Source: Halalkalibacter alkalisediminis (GTDB lineage: Bacteria; Bacillota; Bacilli; Bacillales; Bacillaceae_D). Taken from it: 64,000 nucleotides of DNA. Shown in pieces: positions 32,138 through 41,814 of the stretch; position 1 is the first letter of the stretch; every line of letters starts with the position of its first letter. Both the position numbers and the translations under genes were made by a program. The notes beneath the pieces were generated by a model that searched no databases, was not told the DNA's origin, and saw only the letters and a program-made list of their open reading frames with translations. Location of the stretch: NCBI RefSeq assembly GCF_028610705.1, contig NZ_JAQQWT010000016.1:1-64000 (forward strand), given 5' to 3'.

Positions 32138-33064
32138 TTATTGTTTTAATACCTTTTTGAGAATTAAGGACGTGATTATAACCACAAGGAAAAACACTAC
32201 AGCTATCGCCGACGAATACCCAACATCTCTAAATTGAAAGCCATTTTCGTAAAGCATGAAGACAAGTGTTTTCGTTGAATCACTTGGTCCACCATTTGTC
32301 ATAACATATGGTTGTATAAATAGTCGAAAGGCTTGAATGGTCGTAATAATCAGGACGAAACCTGTAACATGTTGAATCGATGGAAGAGTGACGTTACGAA
32401 ACTTTTGCCACGCATTCGCTCCATCAATATCCGCTGCTTCATATAATGTATCAGGTACATCTTTTAATCCCGCTAAGAAAATCATCATTTGAAACCCTGC
32501 AGCCTGCCAAACTGACATAAAGATAATCGAGTTCATCGCTTGATCGGGGCTTAATAAAAACGGTTGATTAGGGATTCCAAACATATTTAAGGCACTGTTG
32601 ATCAGTCCATTATTTACGTTATACAGAAAGGTCCATAAAATGGCTACGACCACCATCGAAGTTACGACAGGACTAAAGAAAAACACACGTCCAACAGATG
32701 CCACCTTAACCTTTTTATTGACCAGTATCGCTAATATTAGCGCCACTGCACATTGAAGGGGAACAACTATAGCTGTGAAGTATAGGGTGTTTTTTAATGC
32801 TGTAAAAAAGATCGGATCTTGAAACAGTCTGATGTAATTATCCAAACCAGTAAAGGTCTTAGCGCTCGGGTTGAGCATATTGTAGTTCATCAAACTATAA
32901 ATGAATGCTAAAATCACTGGTAATACCAAGAAAGTAAACATAAGGGCTAGGGCCGGAAGAGAAAACAACACTCCAAGTATTTTCTGTTGACGTTTATACG
33001 TCGTTGTACTTTGCCCTTTTCTTAATAAAGGAACTGCTTTACCTTCCACCTTGGAAGTCAACAT
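32138..33064 (-). CDS. Sugar ABC transporter permease (MalF/LacF type)
   Basis: A 308-residue membrane protein with six helices, partner of the MalG-type permease. The EAA loop YEAADIDGANAWQKFRNVTLPSI lies near residue 200. The ATG at 33064 is chosen because AAGGTGG lies just upstream and the longer in-frame reading would run through a hairpin at 33093-33118. The gene sits downstream of the binding protein in the sucrose/fructan-type operon. Confidence 0.92.
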   Translation of the reverse strand: MLTSKVEGKAVPLLRKGQSTTTYKRQQKILGVLFSLPALALMFTFLVLPVILAFIYSLMNYNMLNPSAKTFTGLDNYIRLFQDPIFFTALKNTLYFTAIVVPLQCAVALILAILVNKKVKVASVGRVFFFSPVVTSMVVVAILWTFLYNVNNGLINSALNMFGIPNQPFLLSPDQAMNSIIFMSVWQAAGFQMMIFLAGLKDVPDTLYEAADIDGANAWQKFRNVTLPSIQHVTGFVLIITTIQAFRLFIQPYVMTNGGPSDSTKTLVFMLYENGFQFRDVGYSSAIAVVFFLVVIITSLILKKVLKQ

Positions 33065-33092
33065 GTTACCCACCACCTTGTTTTGTATGAAA

Positions 33093-33118
33093 AGAGGCAA
33101 TCTCAACTGATTGCCTCT
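33093..33118 (-). repeat. Intercistronic hairpin after the sugar-binding protein gene
   Basis: AGAGGCAATC (33093-33102) pairs perfectly with GATTGCCTCT (33109-33118), 12 nt after the binding-protein stop. Hairpins here usually raise the level of the binding-protein mRNA above that of the permeases. Confidence 0.7.
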
Positions 33119-33129
33119 ATGAATTTATC

Positions 33130-34419
33130 CTATTGACGTGAAATATCTGTATTAACTTCGTTTGCTACTTTATCTAATTCTTCCTGAACGTCTCCACCAA
33201 GGAAAATATTTTGAACAGCTTGCCCATATCGTGTTGACAATACAGGATATGAAGTCGTTGACGGTCTTGGGTGTGCCGTTTTGAGGACTTGATCTTTTAA
33301 AATGTTAAGAGGGGCTTCATTCCACTCTGCCATTTCATCAAATGAAGACATGCGTGCTGCCGGTTTATTCCCTGCTTCAGCCAATTTAATGATATTTTCA
33401 TCGTTCATGATGTAGTTCAAAAGAATGGCTGCTTCTTCTTTGTGTTTCGTATCTGTTGAAATTCCCCAGTTCCAATCTCCTGACGGTGATACTTGTTCCC
33501 CATCGTTACTTCTTGGGTAATAGGTAATTCCCCATTCCGTATCAGGATAGTCCTGTAATTTGTTCCATTGCCATGAACCCATTAACATCATAGCTGCGTT
33601 TCCATCTTCAAATTCAGTAGGTGTCGGTTGTAAATTTACTAATCCCTCAGTGGTAAACTTCTGAAGGTATTCTAGTGCTTCCACCGTTTTAGGTCCATTC
33701 ACGTAACCATCAACAGTTGAACCGTCTTCAGCAATAAAACTTCCCCCATTACTCCAAACAGTTGGTCCTGTGAAATAGATAATCCATTCACCATAGTCTA
33801 GTGTCCAGTTTACCCCATAGATGCCATTCTCTTTGTCTGTTAAAGTCTTAGCTGCTTCATAGAATTCATCCCATGTCCACGCTTCTTCCAATGTAGTAGG
33901 TGGTGTAATTCCTGCTTCTTCTAACATTTTGACATTATAAAACAATGCGACTGTTGATTCTGTTGGTCCAACCGTATATAGATTCCCATCAAATGTACCT
34001 TGTGTAATAATCGATTCGACAAAATCATCCTGATTTTCTACAAGTCCATCAATTGGTTGAATGATTCCAGCCTCTGCATAGTTTGCGACATTCGGGCCAT
34101 CTAATGCGACTAGATCAGGTAATGTATTGCTTGTCGCACCTGCTGAAATTTTATCTTCATAGGCATATTTATTACCTCTTGGAATAAATGTAATTTCTGC
34201 CTGCATTTCACCTTCATACTCTTCGTTGAATTGTTCAATCACTTGTTTATACGTTTCTGACATATCTCCTTCTGGATGCCATAATGATAATGTAACTTCC
34301 CCACCATCTGATGGATTATTGCCACTTTCTGTACTAGCCGTATCATCACTAGAAGAACATCCAGTAGCAAATGCTGCAGCCGTTAATAATGTAAGGATAC
34401 TTAAACCAAAACGTTTCAT
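33130..34419 (-). CDS. Sugar-binding lipoprotein of a CUT1 ABC transporter
   Basis: A 429-residue extracellular lipoprotein with lipobox FATGC at about residue 18. It has the SBP_bac_1 fold: LWHPEGDMSETYKQVIEQFNEEY near residue 40, ALDGPNVANYAEAGII near 110 and GNAAMMLMGSWQWN near 250. The ATG at 34419 has AGAGGGGGAAG in front; a longer in-frame reading would add 33 residues without a signal peptide function. It is the first gene of the fructan-type operon. A cre site lies 126 nt upstream. The sugar is inferred, from the GH32 gene, to be sucrose or fructo-oligosaccharide. Confidence 0.9.
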   Translation of the reverse strand: MKRFGLSILTLLTAAAFATGCSSSDDTASTESGNNPSDGGEVTLSLWHPEGDMSETYKQVIEQFNEEYEGEMQAEITFIPRGNKYAYEDKISAGATSNTLPDLVALDGPNVANYAEAGIIQPIDGLVENQDDFVESIITQGTFDGNLYTVGPTESTVALFYNVKMLEEAGITPPTTLEEAWTWDEFYEAAKTLTDKENGIYGVNWTLDYGEWIIYFTGPTVWSNGGSFIAEDGSTVDGYVNGPKTVEALEYLQKFTTEGLVNLQPTPTEFEDGNAAMMLMGSWQWNKLQDYPDTEWGITYYPRSNDGEQVSPSGDWNWGISTDTKHKEEAAILLNYIMNDENIIKLAEAGNKPAARMSSFDEMAEWNEAPLNILKDQVLKTAHPRPSTTSYPVLSTRYGQAVQNIFLGGDVQEELDKVANEVNTDISRQ

Positions 34420-34544
34420 GTAACTTCCCCCTCTAATCTTTTTAATGTTTGCGTTTACAACATTGAATACAGTTTTGAATGATTGATTACTTTTGGCTTC
34501 CCCCCTTTTTTGTTTCAATTTCTTATAAGGTCATTGTATATGTA

Positions 34545-34558
34545 TTTAAGCGCTTTCA
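34545..34558. promoter_or_regulatory. CcpA cre site upstream of the fructan operon
   Basis: TTTAAGCGCTTTCA (TGAAAGCGCTTAAA on the minus strand) matches the cre consensus except for one end. TTGAAA and TACAAT, 15 nt apart on the minus strand, are possible promoter elements overlapping it. Confidence 0.65.
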
Positions 34559-34818
34559 AAACGAGGTATATCTTTGATTTTTGTTCAAATTCTTACTGTA
34601 TGTGTCTTAATAAATCGTTACATCATGAGACACAAAACGCTCTTAGGACATAAGAAGTTTTCACCCTTAGCAGCTTCTTTATGTGGGATAACAAAAGTAA
34701 CCCATCCTCAACTTTGGCACACCCTCTTGGATACCACCTTTTACACTTCCCCCTATTTACTCTTTGTCTTCATCACTAACCACTCCTGACTTTTAGAGTA
34801 TCTTGCCTTGTTATATTA

Positions 34819-35045
34819 AGGCTGTTTTCGTATACTTTGTTGTTTTTATGGCTTACGGTCCTTCACATGTTCGTTCCATTGCGCTCCAGCCACTCGCTTT
34901 CTTGCTAAGGAGGTGCCGAGCCTCCTCGGCTGCGCCTGTGGGGTCTCGCCCCTACCTCTGCATCCCGCAGGAGTCGAGTGACTTCCGCTCCATTTCACTA
35001 CGTGGAAAAACTATTTCATAGCAACAATCATTACGAAAACAGCCT
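34819..35045. repeat. MITE-like structured element, 227 bp
   Basis: Terminal inverted repeats of 24 bp (34819-34842 and 35022-35045) match at 20 positions, 13 of them perfect at the outer ends (AGGCTGTTTTCGT / ACGAAAACAGCCT). The inside is GC-rich, with CTCGCTTTC, GAGGTGCCGAGCCTCCTCGG and CGCAGGAGTCGAG, unlike the surrounding AT-rich DNA. It has no coding potential. Such palindromic GC-rich repeats occur in several Bacillaceae; copy number here must be checked in the genome. The flanking 34570-34818 carries no gene I can support. Confidence 0.75.
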
Positions 35046-35092
35046 ATGTTAAAAATTAAAAAGAGCATTACCGATGTGGTAATGCTCCCTTT
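35046..35092 (-). terminator. Terminator of the nitrilase gene
   Basis: GAGCATTACC pairs perfectly with GGTAATGCTC around GATGT. On the minus strand TTTTTAATTTTT follows. Confidence 0.88.
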
Positions 35093-35106
35093 TGTTAGAG
35101 TTTAAT

Positions 35107-35865
35107 TCAATCCATATATTCAATTTGAAATTCTGTAGAAATTAAAGTCATATCATCCAAATTCCAATCAAAGATTAATATAGCTGATTGATCTGATTTA
35201 TGCGTAAGGAGTCGTTTACCATTTTTAATAACCAAGCTTTCAGCATTCCAAAAAGAAACAGACTTATCTTCACCAGTACGATTACACACAAATATAGGCA
35301 ATCCAGTATCAAAGGATCTTTGTTCCCACTCACCGTTTGGTCCGTGTAAACCTGGCCCCCAAGAAGAGGGAGCAACTAGAATTTCTGCCCCTTTGTTCAA
35401 TAATGAATCAGCGATGCTTTTTGGATAGGAATCTGCACAAATCAACACACCAACTTTTACATAGCCCAAATCTATTGATTCAATGAACTCACCTGATGTA
35501 GACCAATTATCTACCCTTGCCAGCTTTTTTTGTTTTCCTACCAATTCACCTTTCTGATTAATGACAAAAACGGAATTGTAGAGTTGATTATCTTGTTTTT
35601 CTGCACAACCAAGAAATACAGTCGCTTTTACCTGTTCCACCATATTAGAAAAATGAGTCATCCATTTATCGGGTTGTTCTTTGATCCAATCCGTTCCAAT
35701 GATATGAGTAAACTGTAATCCGCTACTAGCTAATTCTGGTGTTATCATCCAATCTACTTCTTTTTTTTCAGCAGACTTTACGGCTCTTTCAATAAGATTT
35801 TGATTATATAAAACATCACCAGCAATCAGTTTTAAATGTAATAAGGCAATTCTTATTTTTCTCAT
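35107..35865 (-). CDS. Carbon-nitrogen hydrolase (nitrilase superfamily)
   Basis: A 252-residue cytoplasmic hydrolase of amide or nitrile-type C-N bonds. The catalytic triad is visible as Glu in WMITPELASSG near residue 43, Lys in GKQKKLARVDNW near 113 and Cys in VGVLICADSYPKS near 145. Substrate is unknown. The ATG follows GAAAGGAG. It lies 59 nt downstream of the solute-binding protein gene on the same strand and may share its operon; this suggests its substrate enters through that transport or sensing system, which is inference. Confidence 0.88.
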   Translation of the reverse strand: MRKIRIALLHLKLIAGDVLYNQNLIERAVKSAEKKEVDWMITPELASSGLQFTHIIGTDWIKEQPDKWMTHFSNMVEQVKATVFLGCAEKQDNQLYNSVFVINQKGELVGKQKKLARVDNWSTSGEFIESIDLGYVKVGVLICADSYPKSIADSLLNKGAEILVAPSSWGPGLHGPNGEWEQRSFDTGLPIFVCNRTGEDKSVSFWNAESLVIKNGKRLLTHKSDQSAILIFDWNLDDMTLISTEFQIEYMD

Positions 35866-35924
35866 TGGTTAACTCCTTTCGCACTATTTCAACATTTCTC
35901 CTACGATGATAGCGAGAAGGATGA

Positions 35925-37172
35925 TTAATACTGCTGCTGCCTATAACTCTCAAACATTAGCTCTAACCTCTCAAGGTAAGCATCAACATCACGATCGAAA
36001 AAGAATCGCTGTGAAATTTTTCTGAAATCCTCCTCAGCTGCTGTTCCTCCAATCCAATAGTGGTTTGGCCAATTCACTGATTTTCCTTGGTTTATACGAT
36101 CAGCCAACAAAATGACCCCCTCCGTGTTCATTTGGACGCCTTTAATGGCACTAATATTTCCCTCATAATCGGAGAACTTTTGCGCATTTTCCTTTTTAAC
36201 AAGAAACTCCAAGAACTTTTTCGCTTCTTCCGGATATTTAGTATCTGCTGAAATGGCAAAACCACCATCTACTCCTCCAAGTACTTTGTTTCTTTCTGGA
36301 TCAGCTGTTACCGGGAATGGAAAGATACCATAATTGAAATTCGCATCTAGCTTCTCAAGATTGGGTATCTCCCAAACTCCAATTATACTCATCGCTCCTT
36401 CTCCATTGATGAATGCTTGATTTAATTCAGCTCCCTCTGTACTAAATGAATTCTCTTGAGCGAAGTCTAAAATCTCTAACATTTGGTTAGAGATTTTAAT
36501 CCATCTATCGTCTTCTGACAGGTCTAAATGATTCTTGTTTAGTGTCTCCCAATATTGACTGTCGAACGTGTTGGCTACTAATGATAGATTAAATACGCTT
36601 ATTCTTTCTAAGTCTTTATTCGCCATTAAAATCGGTTGTTGGCCTGTTTCTCTTAATTTCTTTAAGGTTTCTAGAAACTGATCCCATGTTGTTGGAATAT
36701 CAAGCTTCAATTGAGCAAAAAGATCTTTATTATAAATCACTCCAACTGCATTTTGTGATAAGGCGACTCCATACATCCTATCCCCAATTAAATAACGATT
36801 TTGAATAGTAGGATCGATTTCCGCAATAAAATCCTCATGTGTTAGATCTAATAGATACCCTTTTGTTGCACGTATGACATAATCTTGTTCGATTGGATAC
36901 GTAATAAAAATATCAGGTATATCCCCACGAGCAAGCCGAGTCTTTAGCACTTCCATGCCACCTGGAACACTTACTTGCTTCACTTCTATATCAGGATACT
37001 CTGATTCAAATGCTTCAATCATCTCGTCAAAGAATTCAACCACGTTCATTTTCGTCTGAAAGAATTCAATTTGTTTCTTCTCTTTTTCCTGTTGAACATT
37101 CTCCTCCAACGAACATGCGCTCAAAAATAAACTAGTTATCACAATACAACTTAAAATGTGCCTTTTTTTCAT
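35925..37172 (-). CDS. Solute-binding lipoprotein linked to a YesMN system
   Basis: A 415-residue extracellular lipoprotein with lipobox LFLSAC near residue 20 and an SBP_bac_1 fold: TLKKLRETGQQPILMAN near residue 155, NGEGAMSIIGVWEIP near 255 and GGVDGGFAISADTKYPEEA near 300. It has no permease genes beside it, and lies 25 nt after the response regulator stop. It may therefore act as an extracellular sensor for the histidine kinase, or feed permeases encoded elsewhere. Both options are inference. Confidence 0.88.
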   Translation of the reverse strand: MKKRHILSCIVITSLFLSACSLEENVQQEKEKKQIEFFQTKMNVVEFFDEMIEAFESEYPDIEVKQVSVPGGMEVLKTRLARGDIPDIFITYPIEQDYVIRATKGYLLDLTHEDFIAEIDPTIQNRYLIGDRMYGVALSQNAVGVIYNKDLFAQLKLDIPTTWDQFLETLKKLRETGQQPILMANKDLERISVFNLSLVANTFDSQYWETLNKNHLDLSEDDRWIKISNQMLEILDFAQENSFSTEGAELNQAFINGEGAMSIIGVWEIPNLEKLDANFNYGIFPFPVTADPERNKVLGGVDGGFAISADTKYPEEAKKFLEFLVKKENAQKFSDYEGNISAIKGVQMNTEGVILLADRINQGKSVNWPNHYWIGGTAAEEDFRKISQRFFFDRDVDAYLERLELMFESYRQQQY

Positions 37173-37197
37173 TTTGAGCCCCCCTTAATAAGAAAAA

Positions 37198-38355
37198 TTA
37201 ATCCCCTCTTCGAAATTGACTCGGAGTGACAGACAGACGTTTTTTAAACACTTGACTAAAATATCGTTGATCACTGTAACCCACCATATGGGCAATTTCA
37301 TAGTTTTTAAGATCTGTTGTTTTTAGCAGTACGCAAGCATGTTCAATCCGAAGATTTGTAAGATATTCTAGAAACGTTACTCCTGTTTTTTGCTTAAATA
37401 AAACGCTAAAATAACTTACACTAAAATCGACTTCTTCAGCGACCGATTCGATGCCAATTTCTTTTGTGAAGTTTTCCTGCATGTACAACTTCGCTTTTTG
37501 AATCGCTGCATCTTGGGAGTATTGGGAATGAAATTCATTTTTTATATCTCCTTCTGAAACCAATTTCATTTTTAAAAAGGAAGCAGATTCAAGCAATTTA
37601 CAAGTCTGCTGATAAGACAGGTACAAGTTGTTTATTCCTTTGACCTCTTTCCCTATTGCTATTTTCACAAGTATACCTATCTGATCACTTAACTCCCGCA
37701 TCGTTGACTTAACCTTATGATCCAATGTAACGTCCTCTTTATAATGCGTATATACGAGCACATAGCTTGTACGATCAAATTTATAGAAGAAAACGTCTGT
37801 GAACCTTTCTAATACTTCTTGGTCTACCCACTCCTTCAAATGTTGTTCATCACTGTCCGAAGGTTTATTAAACTCTATTTTAACAATGACATATGTCTGA
37901 TCGTCCTTTGTTGTACTTCCTAGTGTTAGCGCTTCGTAAATGCCATGTTTGCGATATTCATACTTTTTATTTTGCTCGCCTTCATATTTTATAATAACTC
38001 TACGTAAACAATCTTCTAACTCTTCATGGTCTATCGGCTTTAAAATGTAATCGAAAGCGTTATGTTGTAACCCTTCTTTTGCATATTTAAAATCGTTGTA
38101 TCCACTTAATAAAATCACTTCCGGTTTAGATGGAAAGGTTTGAACCCTTTTTAATAATTCAAGTCCATTCATTTCTGGCATACAAATATCGGTAATAACA
38201 ATTTCGGGTTGAATATCCTTAATGAGAGAAACCGCATCCTGTCCATCATTTGCCGTTCCAGCAACCTCACAATTAATAGCTTGCCAATCAATGATTTTCT
38301 GTAAACTTTTGAGAATGAGCGATTCGTCGTCGACTAGTATCACTTTATATGTCAT
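37198..38355 (-). CDS. YesN-type response regulator, AraC-family output
   Basis: A 385-residue response regulator. The receiver domain covers 1-120 with the acidic pair near 9-11, phospho-acceptor Asp at about 56 (TDICMP) and Lys in YILKPID near 108. A central region of about 140 residues separates it from the AraC double helix-turn-helix at about 285-383, ending GYSDQRYFSQVFKKRLSVTP. The ATG at 38355 follows GAGGGTGA and overlaps the kinase stop by 11 nt. Length and order fit YesN. Targets probably include the binding protein and neighbouring sugar importers. Confidence 0.93.
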   Translation of the reverse strand: MTYKVILVDDESLILKSLQKIIDWQAINCEVAGTANDGQDAVSLIKDIQPEIVITDICMPEMNGLELLKRVQTFPSKPEVILLSGYNDFKYAKEGLQHNAFDYILKPIDHEELEDCLRRVIIKYEGEQNKKYEYRKHGIYEALTLGSTTKDDQTYVIVKIEFNKPSDSDEQHLKEWVDQEVLERFTDVFFYKFDRTSYVLVYTHYKEDVTLDHKVKSTMRELSDQIGILVKIAIGKEVKGINNLYLSYQQTCKLLESASFLKMKLVSEGDIKNEFHSQYSQDAAIQKAKLYMQENFTKEIGIESVAEEVDFSVSYFSVLFKQKTGVTFLEYLTNLRIEHACVLLKTTDLKNYEIAHMVGYSDQRYFSQVFKKRLSVTPSQFRRGD

Positions 38356-40102
38356 TTTGTTCACCCTCACTTAGCGGAAATGTAAGCTTAATCGTTGTTC
38401 CCTTCGTCTCCTCCGAACAGATCATCAAGCCGTAACGTTCTCCATAAAAAAGTTTAATCCGTTCTTGAACATTCATTACTCCACATCCGATGTTCTGATT
38501 CGAGATGTTATTCCCTTGATTACATTGATTAAAGGTGGCAAGGACATCCTTAGTAATCCCTACTCCATTATCTTTAATAAAGAAAAAGCCGCCACTGTTA
38601 GAGATGCCTCCTCGAATCGTAATAACCCCATCTGTCTTATTACGGTCAAACGCATGAATTAAAATATTCTCCACCAATGGCTGCAGTACGAGTTTTAACA
38701 TATGATAGTGCTCTAGCTGTTTATCGATTTCAATTTCAAACGTAAACCGTTCATTAAATCTAACTTTTTGAATCTCCATATAACTTATGACATGACGCAC
38801 TTCATTACCGATCGTCACTTTATCATCTGTATTAATACTAATTCGAAGTAGCTTTCCAAGATTGATCGTCATTTTACTGATGTCTCTACTTCCATGTAGC
38901 ACCGCCATTGAATTGATTGACTCAAGCGTATTATATAAAAAGTGTGGGTTGATCTGATTTTGTAATACTTGAAACTCTGCTTTTCTTTTTCGTTCCTGTT
39001 CATTTTTCACCCGACTTAACAGGGTGGATATTTCCTCTACCATTCGATTAAAGCCCATCGCTAGTTGATTTAACTCTCTTACAGAAAACGCTTTCATCCT
39101 TGTGTTCAATTGTCCCTTTTCTATCTTTTTCATATTCGATTGAAATTCTGTAATAAAATGGATAACTTTATTTAAGAATATTTGTTTAAAGCAGATGACG
39201 AACACTGATACAAGAATCACTAAGAAAATGGTTACATGACGAATCACTCTTGTTTCATTCGTAATGAAACTCCAAGGTTTGATCGATATGAGAAAATAGT
39301 CGGAAGGAACGTTCTCATTAAATTGAATGGGAATGAACGAAATTAAACTTTTTTCATTATCCCAATCATCAATTAAGGTCCCAGATTGACTGACCTCCAT
39401 TCCATTTGGAAGATCAACCGACTCACCAATCATTTGATGATGGACACTATAAACAATCTCTCCTTTAGGATTGACAATCATTTCCTGTGATCCTGGTTGT
39501 TGAAGAGCCTTAAACACTTCATCTAATCGATCCAGTTTCACATCAAGAATCAGATATCCGATGTCACTAAGGTTGTTTATATCTTTAATGACACGTCCTT
39601 GCGAGAAAATGAGATTCTCATTTTCAACAAACTTATCTCTATCAACAGTCGAGATCCACACAGGCCGTCCTTCTTCGCCTACCATCATCTTGTAAAACTC
39701 TGATTCCTGAAATTGTTCAAACGATGGGGTTAGCGTTCTCTTAAAACTATAAACTTGTCCGGAAGCACTATAAAGAACTAAATCATCAAGTTTTGACTGA
39801 CCATATAGCAGTCCTGCAATTGCCTGGCCTTGATAATAAAAATCCAACAATGACTGCTCATCATTATGCTTAATAAAGTCTTGAACTTCTCTAGAAGAGG
39901 TAATGTAATCGGATAGCGTGTTCACCTCAGAAGTAATCATATTTAAATTAAGATCTAACGCATTTAAAGTTTGTAACGTCTCATCGCCCACCTTGTTTTT
40001 TAACGTTGAGGAGGTTACATGGTACGAAACAAAACCTAATATAAAAATAGGCATTAAAATAAAAAACAAAAATGCAATGAGAATTTTCTTTTGAAATTTC
40101 AT
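38345..40102 (-). CDS. YesM-type sensor histidine kinase
   Basis: A 585-residue membrane kinase. Helices near 7-27 and 285-305 bracket an extracellular Cache-like sensor. A HAMP region follows, then the phospho-acceptor block NPHFLYNTLESINS near 380 and an HATPase with LQPLVENILIHAF and DNGVGI. It partners the response regulator whose gene overlaps. The ATG has AGGGGTTTTT spacing that is weak; the start is supported mainly by the signal-anchor sequence. The ligand is unknown. Confidence 0.92.
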   Translation of the reverse strand: MKFQKKILIAFLFFILMPIFILGFVSYHVTSSTLKNKVGDETLQTLNALDLNLNMITSEVNTLSDYITSSREVQDFIKHNDEQSLLDFYYQGQAIAGLLYGQSKLDDLVLYSASGQVYSFKRTLTPSFEQFQESEFYKMMVGEEGRPVWISTVDRDKFVENENLIFSQGRVIKDINNLSDIGYLILDVKLDRLDEVFKALQQPGSQEMIVNPKGEIVYSVHHQMIGESVDLPNGMEVSQSGTLIDDWDNEKSLISFIPIQFNENVPSDYFLISIKPWSFITNETRVIRHVTIFLVILVSVFVICFKQIFLNKVIHFITEFQSNMKKIEKGQLNTRMKAFSVRELNQLAMGFNRMVEEISTLLSRVKNEQERKRKAEFQVLQNQINPHFLYNTLESINSMAVLHGSRDISKMTINLGKLLRISINTDDKVTIGNEVRHVISYMEIQKVRFNERFTFEIEIDKQLEHYHMLKLVLQPLVENILIHAFDRNKTDGVITIRGGISNSGGFFFIKDNGVGITKDVLATFNQCNQGNNISNQNIGCGVMNVQERIKLFYGERYGLMICSEETKGTTIKLTFPLSEGEQNDI

Positions 40103-40617
40103 AAAAACCCCTATTGTCCTAAATAAATTTGTGTTAGAGAAATACTATCATACGAATAGGATCAAGTATACAAGGTATTAATGGGATATGAACGACGAAC
40201 TAAAAGACAGACAAACATCATTTATACAATATAACCATCATTCATTACCGCAGTGAATAAACATCCTATCCATTTTATCGTATTTGAAATAATGTGCTGT
40301 TCATACGAGGCATTCTTTTGATTTATGTTTAAATTATTATTATAAGAGATGTCAGACCTGCTAAATAGATTCAGAATAAAAGTGGACTCCTTTAAAAGTT
40401 GAAAAAGCGCGTCATCATTATCACTTACAATGATGATAGACTTTCCCTGCGATTATCAAATATACCAATCAAGATTCCAACAGATCCCCAAAAAAATGTA
40501 AGATAATCTAATATGAACTACTACGAAAAAACAACATTTTTTTTGTTAATAGTGCCAATTGTCTGTTTTTTAAATCACCTATAAACTAATAGAAACCATA
40601 TAAAAGGAGTGGATGAA
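40103..40617. other. Gene-free stretch between the YesM kinase and the ATPase pseudogene
   Basis: I see no coding sequence in these 515 nt. They hold the divergent promoters for the kinase (minus) and ATPase (plus). TCATCATT..AATGATGA near 40411-40440 forms a short inverted repeat. The sequence is AT-rich and otherwise featureless to me. Confidence 0.6.
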
Positions 40618-41715
40618 ATGGCAGGAATTGTATTGCGTAATGTTTTTAAGACCTATGACAAAAATGTACATGCTATAACAGACTTTAATTTAGATGTTCA
40701 AGACAAAGAATTTATCGTTTTTGTAGGTCCTTCAGGATGTGGAAAATCAACTACCTGACGAATGATTGCTGGTTTGGAAAAAATCTCTCAGGGTAACTTA
40801 TTTATCGATGATATTTATTCAAATGATTTAGCTCCAAAAGACCGTGACATTGCAATGTTTTTTCAAAATTACGCACTTTATCCACATAAAACCGTTTTTG
40901 AAAATATGGCTTTCAGCTTAAAAATCCGAAAGATGGATAAAGACGAAATTAATAGACGCGTTCACGAGGCCGCCAACATATTAGGTCTTCAGTCATTTCT
41001 TCATCGCAAACCAAAAGCTTTGTCAGGAGGACAACGTCAACGCGTTGCTTTAGGCCGTGCGATTGTTCGAAATCCAAAGGTATTCCTTATGGATGAACCA
41101 TTATCAAACTTAGATGCAAAACTACGTGTTCAAATGAGAACGGAGATTTCTAAGTTACACCAAAAGCTCCAAACAACAACGATCTATGTAACACATGATC
41201 AAACTGAAGCCATGACCATGGCAACAAGGATTGTCATAATGAAAGACGGAGTGATTCAACAAATAGGAACACCTAAAGAAGTTTATGAGTCCCCTCGTAA
41301 TCTTTTTGTCGCTGGCTTTATCGGCTCACCCGCTATGAATTTCTTTGATGCTAGCATTAGTGAAGATGGTTTTGTAACGATTGGAGATACAAGATTAAAA
41401 GTCCCAGCAGACAAAATGGTACTTCTAAGAAGCAAAGGATATGTTAATAAACAGTTAGTTTTAGGGATACGACCAGAAGACCTTCATGTTAAAAAGGATT
41501 TCATTGCAGCAAATCCACAAACAACAACCACTGTTACTGTCGATCTTGCAGAGTTATTAGGGGCTGAAACATATTTATATAGCAACCTTAACGAACATAC
41601 ATTTATAGCAAGAATTGGACCAGAAACTATAATAAAAAATGGAGAGCTGATTGAGCTAGGTTGGAATATGAACCATTGTCATTTCTTTGATAAGGATACA
41701 GATTTGAGAATATAA
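40618..41715 (+). pseudogene. MsmX/FrlP-type sugar ABC ATPase with one premature stop
   Basis: The frame from ATG 40618 (AAAGGAG 8 nt upstream) encodes a full 365-codon CUT1 ATPase: Walker [11 protein letters not shown] at codons 37-46, then TGA (40756-40758) where relatives have Leu (STTLRMIAG), then the complete remainder with [21 protein letters not shown], the switch THDQ and a C-terminal TOBE region. Only this one lesion is visible, so the mutation is young or the gene is decoded in an unusual way. FrlP/MsmX ATPases power several CUT1 importers. It precedes the FrlR-like gene on the same strand. Confidence 0.85.
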
Positions 41716-41755
41716 TATAAAACATTAATTTTAAATTACATGTTACACCTCTAAC

Positions 41756-41785
41756 TTGTATTATAACGTTATAATACGATATAAT
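41756..41785 (+). promoter_or_regulatory. Promoter and FrlR-like operator for the first GntR gene
   Basis: The 20-bp perfect palindrome GTATTATAACGTTATAATAC (41758-41777) lies in the spacer between TTGTAT (41756-41761) and TATAAT (41780-41785), 18 nt apart. A repressor bound here would block the promoter. The core TATAACGTTATA recurs upstream of frlB. Confidence 0.75.
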
Positions 41786-41814
41786 GAATGTATTAACATA
41801 CGAGGAGGTGTACA

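Noticed and set aside
36000..36800. Possible fusion of the solute-binding protein to the kinase system
   Set aside because: The reading frames are separate with a 25-nt gap; no fusion is present.
40756..40758. TGA read as selenocysteine in the CUT1 ATPase
   Set aside because: Relatives have Leu there, no SECIS-like hairpin follows immediately, and selenocysteine has no role after Walker A. A nonsense mutation is simpler.
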